From assembly GCA_004557285.1 (NCBI GenBank), contig SFEK01000016.1, positions 1 to 23,993 of the forward strand: a DNA stretch of 23,993 nucleotides, read 5' to 3'. Made by a program: the position numbers and the translations under genes. The notes below the pieces were generated by a model. The model saw only the letters and a list, made by a program, of their open reading frames with translations, was not told the DNA's origin and searched no databases. Source of the DNA: Bacteroidales bacterium. Lineage in GTDB: Bacteria > Bacteroidota > Bacteroidia > Bacteroidales > Bacteroidaceae. Below, in pieces: positions 15,056 to 23,520 of the stretch; position 1 is the first letter of the stretch; every line of letters starts with the position of its first letter.

Positions 15056-15092
15056 CTTTTCAATTGAATTAGTTTTGTTACACAAGGTGCGT

Positions 15093-15167
15093 TCTATAAA
15101 TGCCACACCCGGCTGAATACATATTTTTACGGGTTTACTTGAGCCAACAAGTAATTTATAGAGCCCG
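15093..15167 (-). promoter_or_regulatory. Structured asd leader with alternative pairings
   Basis: Within the asd leader, TCTATAAAT (15093-15101) and ATTTATAGA (15154-15162) are perfect complements. A second, overlapping arrangement pairs CGGG (15130-15133) with CCCG (15164-15167) around a 7-bp hairpin TTACTTG/CAAGTAA (15135-15154). Outer arms 15154-15162 and 15164-15167 compete spatially, as in attenuators. It does not resemble the lysine riboswitch to my reading. Confidence 0.4.
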
Positions 15168-15184
15168 AAACAATTTTTCGAATG

Positions 15185-15192
15185 CAAAATTA
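15185..15192 (-). promoter_or_regulatory. -7 box of the asd promoter
   Basis: CAAAATTA reads TAATTTTG on the minus strand, matching TAnnTTTG. No clear TTTG is present 19-21 nt upstream. It places the start of asd transcription near 15178. Confidence 0.45.
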
Positions 15193-15199
15193 CACTATT

Positions 15200-15233
15200 T
15201 TTGCCAAAGAGTCGTTTTTTTTGAGTAATTTTG
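15200..15233 (+). promoter_or_regulatory. Promoter of the antiporter operon
   Basis: TTTG (15200-15203) and TAATTTTG (15226-15233) are 22 nt apart, slightly wider than consensus. The ATG at 15250 lies only 16 nt beyond, so the transcript leader would be about 10 nt or absent. Confidence 0.55.
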
Positions 15234-15249
15234 CCCGAAATTAGCAAAA

Positions 15250-17379
15250 ATGCCAGAATTATCTCATTATTTACCCATAACAGACCCTACGCTGATCTTC
15301 TTCGTGGTGCTGTGTATTATCCTGCTTGCCCCCATCATCATGGGCAAGTTGCGCATTCCGCATATTGTCGGAATGGTGCTTGCCGGTATGCTGATTGGCA
15401 AATACGGACTGAACATTTTGGAGCGAGACAGCAGTTTTGAGCTTTTCGGCGAGGTGGGGCTTTACTACATCATGTTTCTTGCCGGACTGGAGATTGACAT
15501 GAACGGACTGAAGAACAACAGCTGGAAGGTGGTGGGCTTTGGTCTGCTCACTTTTGCCGTGCCCTTTGTCTTGGTGTTTCTCTCCTGTCTCTACATGCTG
15601 CACTACAGTGCCGTGGCATCGTTGCTGTTGGGCAGTGTGCTGGGCAGCAACACGCTGATTGCCTATCCAATCGTGTGCAAATACGGTTTGCAGAAACACA
15701 ACAGCGTGACACTGTGTGTGGGTGCGAGCATGATATCGGTCACCTTTGCCCTGGTGGTGCTCGCCGCCATTGTGGGCACCTACAACAACGGCACGGGCAT
15801 AGGCTTCTGGCTGCTTTTCATTCTGAAGTTTGCCGCCTATATTGGTGCTGCCGTCTATTGCATCCCCCGCATCACGCGGTGGTTTCTCAGACGTTATTCC
15901 GACGCTGTGATGCAATACATATTCATCATGGGCATCCTATTCTTGAGTGCCGCCATCACCGACATGCTGGGCATGGAGGGAGTTTTTGGTGCTTTTTTTG
16001 CTGGACTGATGCTCAACCGCTACATCCCTCACGTGTCGCCATTGATGAACCGCATCGAGTTTATCGGCAATGCCCTTTTCATCCCCTATTTCCTCATCGG
16101 TGTGGGTATGCTCATCAATGTGCGCGTGCTGTTTGAGGGTTGGAGCACGGCGTTCATCACTTTCTGCCTGGTGTTCTTCGGCACTGTGGGCAAGGCCTTG
16201 GCCGCTTATGCCATCGCCTTCTTCCACCGCTTGCCCAAGGTGCATGGCCACATGATGTTTGGTTTGACGGCAGCCCACGCCGCAGGCAGTATCGCCATTG
16301 TCATGGTGGGCATCAGACTGAAGGTGGCAGAGGGCACTTATCTGCTCAACGACGACATGCTCAACGGTGTGGTGATGATGATACTCTTTACCTGCATCAT
16401 CGGGTCGATGGTCACCGAAAAGGCTTCGAGAGACATCGTGCTCAACGACATACCCACCTCGGCCAACGACAGTAATGGCGATGACGAGAAAATTCTCATC
16501 CCTGTGAAATATCCTGAAACGGCAGAGACACTGGTGAACATGGCCATTCTGATGCGCAATCCCAAGCTCAACCGTGGCTTGGTGGGACTTAATGTGGTGT
16601 ATGATGATGAAAACCGCCTGCAAGGGCAGGAAAAGGGCAAGTCGCTGCTGGAGAAGCTTGCTAACATGGCTATTGCCGCCGATGTGAGGATGCTCACACA
16701 GGTGCGCATTGCCACCAACATCGCCAACGGCATCAAGCACGCCTTCAAGGAGTTTAATGCCTCTGAAATCATCATGGGGCTGCACAACCACAAAAATGTG
16801 TCGAAACGCTTTTGGGGTGAGTTCATACAGAGCCTTTTCAACGGACTGAACCGACAGATTGTTATCGTGCAGTGCAACCAGCCGCTCAATACCATCAGGC
16901 GTATTCATGTGGCTGTGCCGTCGAGGGCTGAATTTGAACCGGGGTTTTGCCGTTGGATGGAGCGTGTGGCACGCATGGCTGGCAATCTCGACTGCAAGAT
17001 AGAGTTTCATGGGCAGCAGGGTTCGCTCTCGCTCATCAGGGATTATATCCAGAACAGACATCCCAACCTGAGGGTAGAATACACGCTCATGGCACATTGG
17101 ATTGAACTGCCTGCTTTGGCAGCATCCATCAGAGAAGACCACATGTTTGTGGTGGTGACTGCGCGCAAGGGCACCGTGTCTTACAAACTGGCATTGGAAC
17201 AGCTGCCCGAAGAGCTCACCAGGCACTTCTCGGGCAAGAGTCTGATGATTATCTATCCCGACCAGTATGGCGAACAGGCTGATGCAATGACCTTTGCCGC
17301 TCCTCAGCATCAGGAGGAACAGAGTGCATACAACCTGCTCATGGCTTGGATAAGAAAAAAGTTGTTGAACAAGAAATGA
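15250..17379 (+). CDS. CPA2-type cation:proton antiporter with C-terminal UspA-like region
   Basis: Inner-membrane Na+ or K+/H+ antiporter related to Kef/NapA-type exchangers. 709 aa. Residues about 13-395 hold roughly 12 hydrophobic segments, starting LIFFVVLCIILLAPIIMG, with HIVGMVLAGMLIG, FLAGLEIDM and AITDMLGMEGVFGAFFAGLMLN typical of the family. Residues about 415-700 are soluble and resemble paired universal-stress-protein domains (ILIPVKYPETAETLVNMAI, LVGLNVVYDD, ASEIIMGLHNHK), probably sensing or regulatory (inference). No RCK/TrkA-N nucleotide-binding domain of KefB/KefC type is seen. First gene of a probable operon; the LolD-class ATPase starts 7 nt after its stop. Confidence 0.88.
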   Translation: MPELSHYLPITDPTLIFFVVLCIILLAPIIMGKLRIPHIVGMVLAGMLIGKYGLNILERDSSFELFGEVGLYYIMFLAGLEIDMNGLKNNSWKVVGFGLLTFAVPFVLVFLSCLYMLHYSAVASLLLGSVLGSNTLIAYPIVCKYGLQKHNSVTLCVGASMISVTFALVVLAAIVGTYNNGTGIGFWLLFILKFAAYIGAAVYCIPRITRWFLRRYSDAVMQYIFIMGILFLSAAITDMLGMEGVFGAFFAGLMLNRYIPHVSPLMNRIEFIGNALFIPYFLIGVGMLINVRVLFEGWSTAFITFCLVFFGTVGKALAAYAIAFFHRLPKVHGHMMFGLTAAHAAGSIAIVMVGIRLKVAEGTYLLNDDMLNGVVMMILFTCIIGSMVTEKASRDIVLNDIPTSANDSNGDDEKILIPVKYPETAETLVNMAILMRNPKLNRGLVGLNVVYDDENRLQGQEKGKSLLEKLANMAIAADVRMLTQVRIATNIANGIKHAFKEFNASEIIMGLHNHKNVSKRFWGEFIQSLFNGLNRQIVIVQCNQPLNTIRRIHVAVPSRAEFEPGFCRWMERVARMAGNLDCKIEFHGQQGSLSLIRDYIQNRHPNLRVEYTLMAHWIELPALAASIREDHMFVVVTARKGTVSYKLALEQLPEELTRHFSGKSLMIIYPDQYGEQADAMTFAAPQHQEEQSAYNLLMAWIRKKLLNKK

Positions 17380-17386
17380 CCCATTT

Positions 17387-18073
17387 ATGATAGACATTCA
17401 AGGAATAACCAAAAGTTTTGGCTCGCTACAGGTGCTTAAAGGCATTGACCTGCACATCGGCAGGGGCGAGGTGGTGAGCATCGTAGGCCCCAGCGGCGCA
17501 GGTAAGACTACTCTGCTGCAAATTGTCGGTACGCTTGATAAACCTGACAGCGGCGAGGTGGTGATTGATGGTGTGAAGGTGGGCGGACTGAACAAGAAGA
17601 AACTGGCCGACTTCCGCAACCGCCATATCGGTTTCGTGTTTCAGTTTCATCAGTTGCTGCCTGAGTTTACCGCACTCGAAAACATCATGATTCCTGCCTT
17701 TATCGGCGGTGCATCCAGAAAGACGGCAGAGCAAAGGGCAAGAGAATTGCTGCGCTTCATGAATCTCGAAGACCGTGCATCGCACAAGCCCAGCGAACTC
17801 TCGGGCGGTGAGAAACAACGGGTAGCTGTGGCCCGTGCCTTGGTCAACAATCCTGCTGTGGTGCTTGCCGACGAGCCCTCGGGCAGTCTTGATTCCAAAA
17901 ACAAGGAAGAATTGCACCGGCTGTTTTTCGACTTGAGAGACAAGTTCGGGCAGACCTTCGTCATCGTGACACACGATGAGCAACTGGCAAAAATCACCGA
18001 CCGCACTATCGCCATGAAAGACGGGATGCTGGTGAACGAGGAAACAACTGACAACGAGAAACAACAACAATAA
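17387..18073 (+). CDS. ABC transporter ATP-binding protein, LolD/MacB class
   Basis: Soluble ATPase of 228 aa. Seen: Walker A GPSGAGKTT (34-42), Q-loop FQFHQLLPEFTALEN with the pattern typical of LolD/MacB ATPases, signature LSGGEKQR, Walker B VVLADEPSGSLD and switch His (VIVTHDEQLA). Known: LolD drives lipoprotein release from the inner membrane with LolC/LolE. No such permease is encoded beside it here, so the partner must be elsewhere and the LolD name is not certain. Start ATG 17387 is 7 nt after the antiporter stop, and the CvfB-like gene begins 2 nt after its own stop, indicating one transcript. Confidence 0.88.
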   Translation: MIDIQGITKSFGSLQVLKGIDLHIGRGEVVSIVGPSGAGKTTLLQIVGTLDKPDSGEVVIDGVKVGGLNKKKLADFRNRHIGFVFQFHQLLPEFTALENIMIPAFIGGASRKTAEQRARELLRFMNLEDRASHKPSELSGGEKQRVAVARALVNNPAVVLADEPSGSLDSKNKEELHRLFFDLRDKFGQTFVIVTHDEQLAKITDRTIAMKDGMLVNEETTDNEKQQQ

Positions 18074-18075
18074 CC

Positions 18076-18912
18076 ATGGAATTTTTAAAACTTGGAGATT
18101 ATAACCACATGAAGGTGGTTAAAGAGGTGGATTTTGGCATGTATCTCGACGGAGGCGAAGAGGGCGAGGTATTGCTGCCCGCTCGCTATGTGCCCGAAGG
18201 TTGCAAGGTGGGCGACGAACTGGAGGTGTTTCTCTATCTCGATATCGACGAGAAACTGGTGGCCACTACATTGCAGCCCAAAGCCAAGGTGGGCGACTTT
18301 GCTTATCTTGAGGTGGCTTGGGTCAACGAATTCGGTGCCTTTCTCGACTGGGGGCTGATGAAAGACCTCTTTTGTCCGTTCCGCGAGCAGAAGATGAAGA
18401 TGCAGAAGGGCAAGGGCTACATTGTGCATGTGCACCTCGACAAGGAGAGCTACCGCATCATGGCCTCTGCCAAGATAGAGCGTTACCTCAGCCAGGAAAT
18501 ACCTCCCTACAAGCCGGGCGACAAGGTAGAATTGCTCGTTTGGCAGAAAACGGATTTGGGGTTCAAGGTCATCATCGACAACCAATACCAAGGTCTTGTA
18601 TATCAAGGTCAGATATTCAAGGATATCCATACAGGCGACCGTACCGTGGGCTATATTGCACAGGTGAGAGACGACGGCAAGGTGGATGTGATGCTACAAC
18701 CCACGGGACGACGGATGACCAAGGATTTCGGCGACACCCTGCTGCAATATCTGAAAGCACACGACGGCTATTGCCCTCTGACCGACAAGAGTCGGGCAGA
18801 GGATATCTACGACTTGTTTCAGGTGAGCAAGAAGAATTACAAAAAGGCGGTGGGCGACCTATACAAACGCCGCCTCATCGTGTTGCACGAAGACGGCATC
18901 CGCTTGGTATAA
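18076..18912 (+). CDS. cvfB: CvfB-like S1 RNA-binding protein
   Basis: Protein of 278 aa with the CvfB/YitL layout: tandem S1-like OB folds (about residues 1-60, 65-130 and 145-210: GDYNHMKVVKEVDFGMYLD, VGDFAYLEVAWVNEFGAFLDWG, PGDKVELLVWQKTDLGFKVII) and a C-terminal winged-helix domain (about 215-278: DGYCPLTDKSRAEDIYDLFQVSKKNYKKAVGDLYKRR). Known: CvfB affects virulence-factor expression in Staphylococcus aureus and binds RNA; its role in Bacteroidota is not established. Last gene of the antiporter operon, followed directly by a strong terminator. No catalytic motif. Confidence 0.9.
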   Translation: MEFLKLGDYNHMKVVKEVDFGMYLDGGEEGEVLLPARYVPEGCKVGDELEVFLYLDIDEKLVATTLQPKAKVGDFAYLEVAWVNEFGAFLDWGLMKDLFCPFREQKMKMQKGKGYIVHVHLDKESYRIMASAKIERYLSQEIPPYKPGDKVELLVWQKTDLGFKVIIDNQYQGLVYQGQIFKDIHTGDRTVGYIAQVRDDGKVDVMLQPTGRRMTKDFGDTLLQYLKAHDGYCPLTDKSRAEDIYDLFQVSKKNYKKAVGDLYKRRLIVLHEDGIRLV

Positions 18913-18913
18913 T

Positions 18914-18946
18914 AAAAAAAGTTCCGCAATGAGCGGAACTTTTTTT
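18914..18946. terminator. Bidirectional rho-independent terminator
   Basis: GTTCCGC (18921-18927) and GCGGAAC (18933-18939) form a perfect 7-bp stem with loop AATGA. A run of seven A precedes it and seven T follow, so it can end both the cvfB transcript (+) and the asnS transcript (-). Confidence 0.92.
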
Positions 18947-18975
18947 ATTGTGTATTCTATTCATTTCCACCATTT

Positions 18976-20379
18976 CTAGAACTCTGCATTTTTCGGAGTG
19001 CGTGGGAATGGAATCACGTCGCGGATGTTCTGCATACCGGTAACGAAGAGAATCAGACGCTCGAAACCCAGTCCGAAACCTCCATGTGGACATGAACCAT
19101 ATTTGCGTGTATCAAGATACCACCACATGTCCTTCATGGGAATGTTGCGTTCTTTGATTTCAGCCATCAGTTTTTCTCCGTTCTCTTCACGCACGCTACC
19201 ACCGATAATCTCACCAATCTGTGGGAACAGCACATCGGTGCCCTGCACCGTCTTGCCACCCTCGTTCAGTTTCATGTAGAAGGCCTTGATTTCCTTGGGA
19301 TAGCCCGTCATGATAACCGGTTTCTTGAAGTGGTGCTCCACGAGATAACGCTCATGCTCGCTGGCCAGGTCCATGCCCCAGCTAACGGGGAACTCGAACT
19401 TCTGTCCGTTGGCCACAGCCTCTTCAAGAATCTTGATGCCCTCGGTATAGTCGAGACGCACAAAACGGTCGGTCAATACAGAGTTCAGACGGTCGAGCAA
19501 TGTCTTGTCTATCATCTTGTTGAGGAACTCCAGGTCGTCCTTGCAATGGTCAAGAGCCCACTGCACACAATACTTGATGAAGTCTTCTTCCAGATCCATC
19601 AGGTCGTCAAGGTCGATGAAGGCCACCTCAGGCTCTATCATCCAAAACTCGGCCAAGTGGCGTGGTGTGTTGGAGTTTTCTGCACGGAATGTAGGTCCGA
19701 AGGTGTAGATGGCACCCAGTGCGGTGGCACCCAGTTCGCCTTCCAGCTGTCCGCTCACGGTGAGTGATGTCTGCTTGCCGAAAAAGTCGTCGTCATAGAG
19801 AATTTTTCCGTCCTCGCCCTTCTTCAGGTCGTAGAGGTTCTTGGTGGTCACCTGGAACATCTGTCCTGCCCCCTCACAGTCGCTGGCTGTAATCAGCGGT
19901 GTGTGGAAATAGAAGAAGCCGTGGTCGTGAAAATACTTATGTATGGCGATGGCCATGTTATGACGGATGCGCATCACTGCACCAAAGGTATTAGTACGCA
20001 GGCGCAGGTGAGCATACTGGCGCATGTACTCGAAGCTCTGTCCCTTTTTCTGCATGGGATAGTCGCTGGCACACAGGCCGTAGATTTCCAGTTCGCGGCA
20101 CTGCAGTTCCACGGTTTGCCCTGCACCCTGACTTTCTACCAGTTCGCCGTTCACGTTGATACATGCACCGGTGGTAATCTGCTTGAGCATAGCCTCGTCA
20201 AACTTGGAGGGGTCAACTACCACCTGCACGTTTTTGATGGTAGAGCCGTCGTTCAACGCAATGAAATCAACAGCCTTGCTACTACGGTGGGTGCGCACCC
20301 AACCTCTCACGTTGACGATGGTACCGTAGTCGGTACGTTGCAGCACGTCAACAACTTTTGTTCTTTTTATCTTTTCCAT
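18976..20379 (-). CDS. asnS: Asparaginyl-tRNA synthetase
   Basis: Class IIb synthetase that charges tRNA-Asn. 467 aa. Seen: N-terminal OB-fold anticodon-binding domain (about 1-110, VVDVLQRTDYGTIVNVRGWVRTHRSSKAVDFIALNDGS), motif 2 with FGPTFRAENSNTPRHLAEFWMIEPE, and motif 3 GFGLGFERLILFVTG near the C terminus. The ENSNTPRHLAEFWM context distinguishes it from AspRS. Start: ATG 20379 (MEKIKRTKVVDVL). An in-frame TTG at 20409 would overlap rluB and add 10 residues, which is unlikely. It begins 22 nt after the rluB stop, so it is probably co-transcribed, and it ends at the bidirectional terminator. Confidence 0.96.
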   Translation of the reverse strand: MEKIKRTKVVDVLQRTDYGTIVNVRGWVRTHRSSKAVDFIALNDGSTIKNVQVVVDPSKFDEAMLKQITTGACINVNGELVESQGAGQTVELQCRELEIYGLCASDYPMQKKGQSFEYMRQYAHLRLRTNTFGAVMRIRHNMAIAIHKYFHDHGFFYFHTPLITASDCEGAGQMFQVTTKNLYDLKKGEDGKILYDDDFFGKQTSLTVSGQLEGELGATALGAIYTFGPTFRAENSNTPRHLAEFWMIEPEVAFIDLDDLMDLEEDFIKYCVQWALDHCKDDLEFLNKMIDKTLLDRLNSVLTDRFVRLDYTEGIKILEEAVANGQKFEFPVSWGMDLASEHERYLVEHHFKKPVIMTGYPKEIKAFYMKLNEGGKTVQGTDVLFPQIGEIIGGSVREENGEKLMAEIKERNIPMKDMWWYLDTRKYGSCPHGGFGLGFERLILFVTGMQNIRDVIPFPRTPKNAEF

Positions 20380-20401
20380 TGATGATCCTTCTTTATCTTT
20401 T

Positions 20402-21889
20402 TTATTCAAAAGCGCCCATGCGCAGCATGTCCACCTCTTTCTCTGTGAGGAATCTCCAGTCGCCGCGGCGCAGGTTTTTCTTGGTCAGTCCGGCAAAGAG
20501 CACACGGTCGAGCTTCACCACTCTGTAGCCTAAGCTCTCGAATATGCGGCGCACGATGCGGTTTTTGCCGCTGTGTATCTCGATGCCCACCTGACTTTTG
20601 TCCTTTTCGCTGGCATATTCTATGGCATCGGCATGTATCTCGCCGTCCTCAAGGTTGATGCCTTCGGCAATCTGCTGCATGTCGTGGGCAGTGATGTTCT
20701 TGTCGAGGAACACATGATAAATCTTCTTCTTGAGGAATTTGGGATGTGTCAGTTTGCTGGCCAGTTCGCCATCGTTGGTGAGCAGCAGCACACCGGTGGT
20801 ATTGCGGTCGAGACGTCCCACGGGGTAGATGCGTTCAGGACAGGCGTTCTTCACCAAGTCCATCACGGTTTTGCGTTGTTGCGGGTCGTCGCTTGTTGTC
20901 ACACAGTCTTTGGGCTTGTTCAGCAGCACATACACCTTCTTCTCCATGGTTACGGTCTGGTCGTGGAATTTCACCTCATCGCTGCGCAACACCTTGGTGC
21001 CCAATTCGGTCACCACCTGTCCATTGACGGTTACCACACCTGCCTGTATAAATTCGTCGGCCTCGCGGCGGCTGCATATACCGGCATTGGCAAGGAACTT
21101 GTTGAGGCGTACGGGCACTGTGGGGTCGATGTTGGCCTCCTTGTACTCGATGCGCTTCTTCATGCTGTATTTGGCATTGGGGTCATAGCCCGGAGTGCGC
21201 TTGTTGTATCCTCCCTGCTGGCGGTTGTTGCCATATCCACCCTGATGACGGTTGCCATATCCACCACCTTGACGGTTGTTGCCATAGCCTCCCTGCTGAC
21301 GGTTGCCATATCCACCCTGCTGACGGTTGCCGTAGCCACCACCTTGACGGTTGTTGCCATAGCCACCCTGTCGGGGCTGGTAGCCCTGTGCTTCACCCTC
21401 GGCATTGTAGCGTGGACGATAGCCCTGCTGGCGCGACTGTCCATAGCCTCCCTGTCGGGGCTGATAGCCCTGTGCTTCACCCTCAGCGTCGTAGCGTGGA
21501 CGATAGCCCTGCTGTCTGGGCTGGTAGCCATTTTCCTCACCTTCGGCATTGTATCGTGGGCGGTAGCCCTGTTGGCGTGGCTGGTAGCCACCTCTTGACT
21601 GGTAGCCGCCTTGTTGCCCGCCGTTGTTGTAGCGTGGTCGGTAGCCCTGCTGGCGGGGCTGTCCGCCGTCGCTCTGCAGGTTTGTGGCAAATCCCTCGGG
21701 ACGGAATCCACCCTCATCCTTGTTGAAGTTTCTTGCCGGTGCGTAGTTTCGCTGTATGCGGATGCGCGGACGCATCGGTTTCTCACTGTTTCGATAGCTG
21801 TTGCTGTCTGCTGGTTTATAGCCCTCACGGTTATCTTCATGGTGTGCGGCAGACAAGCCTTCGTTCTTGTTTTCCAATTCTTCTGTCAT
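20402..21889 (-). CDS. rluB: RluB-type 23S rRNA pseudouridine synthase with long Gly/Arg/Gln-rich extension
   Basis: Converts a uridine in 23S rRNA to pseudouridine. 495 aa, about twice the family core. Residues 1-75 are acidic to basic and disordered; 77-230 are low-complexity repeats rich in Gly, Gln, Arg and Tyr; the S4 RNA-binding domain starts near 259 (VRLNKFLANAGICSRREADEFI); the catalytic domain follows, with Asp361 in GRLDRNTTGVLLLTND and the late GKNRIVRRIFESLGYRV and LRRGDWRFLT motifs. Known: N-terminal extensions are common in Bacteroidota RluB. Inferred: the extension is an intrinsically disordered RNA-binding tail. ATG 21889 is the only start before the extension. Lies between purB and asnS on the same strand. 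Confidence 0.92.
   Translation of the reverse strand: MTEELENKNEGLSAAHHEDNREGYKPADSNSYRNSEKPMRPRIRIQRNYAPARNFNKDEGGFRPEGFATNLQSDGGQPRQQGYRPRYNNGGQQGGYQSRGGYQPRQQGYRPRYNAEGEENGYQPRQQGYRPRYDAEGEAQGYQPRQGGYGQSRQQGYRPRYNAEGEAQGYQPRQGGYGNNRQGGGYGNRQQGGYGNRQQGGYGNNRQGGGYGNRHQGGYGNNRQQGGYNKRTPGYDPNAKYSMKKRIEYKEANIDPTVPVRLNKFLANAGICSRREADEFIQAGVVTVNGQVVTELGTKVLRSDEVKFHDQTVTMEKKVYVLLNKPKDCVTTSDDPQQRKTVMDLVKNACPERIYPVGRLDRNTTGVLLLTNDGELASKLTHPKFLKKKIYHVFLDKNITAHDMQQIAEGINLEDGEIHADAIEYASEKDKSQVGIEIHSGKNRIVRRIFESLGYRVVKLDRVLFAGLTKKNLRRGDWRFLTEKEVDMLRMGAFE
21200..21661 (-). repeat. In-frame tandem repeats coding the RluB low-complexity tail
   Basis: Codes residues 77-230. Two unit types appear: a 20-residue unit around QPRQQGYRPRYNAEGE, about four copies (near residues 77-172), and shorter GGYGNNRQGGGYGNRQQ-type units (near 173-228). 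All lengths are multiples of three, so copy-number changes would keep the frame. Confidence 0.85.
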
Positions 21890-21968
21890 AATCGTTCTTG
21901 TTTATAAAGCCTCACGGCGGTTGTTTCCAAAAAAGTATTAATGAATATGTTTATATAAATAGGTCAAA

Positions 21969-23315
21969 TCAGATACCAGTATAGTTGTGTGGTGTGATGG
22001 CCATCAGTTCGGCCTTCACCTTGTCGCTTACGTTCAGTTGACCGACAAACTCGTGTATGGTTTCCTCAGTCATCTGCTTGTTGGTGCGTGTCAGTGCCTT
22101 GAGGGCCTCATAGGGATGTGGATAGGCCTCACGTCGCAGAATTGTCTGTATGGCTTCGGCCACCACAGCCCAAGTGTTGTCGAGGTCGGCATTGATACTG
22201 CTTTCGTTGAGGATGAGTTTGCGCAGACCTTTCAGGGTGCTTTGTATGGCAATGACGCTGTGACCCATAGGCACGCCGATGTTGCGCAGCACGGTAGAGT
22301 CGGTGAGGTCACGCTGCAAGCGACTCACGGGCAGCTTTTCTGCCAGGAACTGCAGCACGGCATTGGCCATGCCCAGGTTGCCTTCGCTGTTTTCAAAGTC
22401 GATGGGGTTCACCTTGTGTGGCATGGCACTCGACCCTACTTCGCCAGCCTTGATTTTCTGCTTGAAATATTCCATGGAGATATACATCCAGAAGTCGCGG
22501 TCAAGGTCGATGATAACGGTGTTGATGCGCCTCATGGCATCAAACACGGCGCCGAGACAATCGTAGTTGCTGATTTGCGTTGTCCACTGCTCACGGTGCA
22601 GGCCGAGTTTTTCAGCCACAAACCTGTTGCCGAAAGCCTTCCAGTCGTATTCGGGATAAGCCACATGGTGGGCGTTGAAATTACCCGTTGCGCCACCAAA
22701 CTTGGCGGTAATCTCGCAAGCTTTCAAGGCATCGAGCTGTTTCTGCAGGCGGTATGCAAATACCATCACCTCCTTGCCGAGCCTTGTGGGCGACGCTGGT
22801 TGTCCGTGGGTCTTGGCCAGCATGGGCACATCTTTCCACTCTTCGGCGTAAGCAGTGAGCTGGCCGATCAGTTCTTCCACCTGCGGCACGAACACCTCGT
22901 TGAGTGCTTCTTTCAGCGACAGGGGCACCGATGTGTTGTTGATGTCCTGTGAGGTGAGTCCAAAGTGGATGAACTCCTTGTATTTCTCCAGGCCACCAAT
23001 GGCATCAAACTGCTCCTTGATATAATATTCCACGGCCTTCACGTCGTGGTTGGTTGTCTTTTCTATCTCTTTCACACGTGCGGCACCGTTCTCGTCAAAG
23101 TCTTTATATATGGCTCTCAGACGCTCAAACAGGGCATGGTCAAAGTCGGCCAGCTGTGGCAGCGGCAGTTCGCACAGCGTGATGAAATACTCTATCTCCA
23201 CCCTCACGCGATAACGGATAAGGGCATATTCTGAGAAATAATCTGCAAGCTTTTCGGTCTTACCTCTATAGCGGCCATCTATCGGTGAGATGGCAGTTAA
23301 TAAATCAAGATTCAT
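21969..23315 (-). CDS. purB: Adenylosuccinate lyase
   Basis: Makes fumarate from SAICAR and from adenylosuccinate in purine synthesis. 448 aa. Seen: the signature SSAMPHKVNPIDFENSEGN (295-313) with the catalytic serine, KTTNHDVKAVEYYIK (86-100), and KTHGQPASPT (168-177) with the general-acid His170. The KTTNHDVKAVEY segment and length place it with E. coli-type PurB rather than the shorter B. subtilis type. ATG 23315 gives MNLDLLTAISPIDGRY, the family N terminus. First gene of the purB-rluB-asnS set; the gap of 79 nt to rluB contains a weak -7-like element but no terminator, so co-transcription is likely though not certain. Confidence 0.96.
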   Translation of the reverse strand: MNLDLLTAISPIDGRYRGKTEKLADYFSEYALIRYRVRVEIEYFITLCELPLPQLADFDHALFERLRAIYKDFDENGAARVKEIEKTTNHDVKAVEYYIKEQFDAIGGLEKYKEFIHFGLTSQDINNTSVPLSLKEALNEVFVPQVEELIGQLTAYAEEWKDVPMLAKTHGQPASPTRLGKEVMVFAYRLQKQLDALKACEITAKFGGATGNFNAHHVAYPEYDWKAFGNRFVAEKLGLHREQWTTQISNYDCLGAVFDAMRRINTVIIDLDRDFWMYISMEYFKQKIKAGEVGSSAMPHKVNPIDFENSEGNLGMANAVLQFLAEKLPVSRLQRDLTDSTVLRNIGVPMGHSVIAIQSTLKGLRKLILNESSINADLDNTWAVVAEAIQTILRREAYPHPYEALKALTRTNKQMTEETIHEFVGQLNVSDKVKAELMAITPHNYTGI

Positions 23316-23337
23316 AACTAATACGTATTAATGGCTG

Positions 23338-23367
23338 CAAAAGTAATCATTTAAATCGATTTACAAG
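23338..23367 (-). promoter_or_regulatory. Promoter of purB
   Basis: TACTTTTG (minus strand of 23338-23345) matches the -7 consensus; CTTG (23367-23364) lies 18 nt upstream as -33. The purB ATG is 22 nt beyond the -7 box. No purine riboswitch-like structure is visible in this short leader. Confidence 0.6.
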
Positions 23368-23374
23368 AAAAACC

Positions 23375-23393
23375 AAAGAGAAAAGTTCTCTTT
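23375..23393. terminator. AT-rich hairpin upstream of purB
   Basis: AAAGAGAA (23375-23382) and TTCTCTTT (23386-23393) pair perfectly with a 3-nt loop. On the minus strand GG and a short T-run follow. It could end a transcript coming from the small reading frame at 23521-23619. Weak because the stem is almost all A-T. Confidence 0.3.
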
Positions 23394-23520
23394 TTCATCA
23401 TTTTTTAGACACACATTCTTTTCGGCAAGGGTCAGCGGCTTTGAATGTAGTGGCATAGCCGGTCGTTGCTTGTAGGTATAACCTCTGGTAGAGCCCTTGT
23501 GCTTGGTGCAGAGGCAAGCC

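Noticed and set aside
15056..15192. Lysine riboswitch ahead of asd
   Set aside because: Too short, and I cannot find the conserved multi-helix core; only simple competing stems are visible.
15937..17397. Minus-strand 486-codon open frame
   Set aside because: Opposite strand of the antiporter; His/Gln-rich composition without domains.
21160..21840. Minus-strand 226-codon frame inside rluB
   Set aside because: Out-of-frame reading of the repetitive RluB tail, kept open only by its composition.
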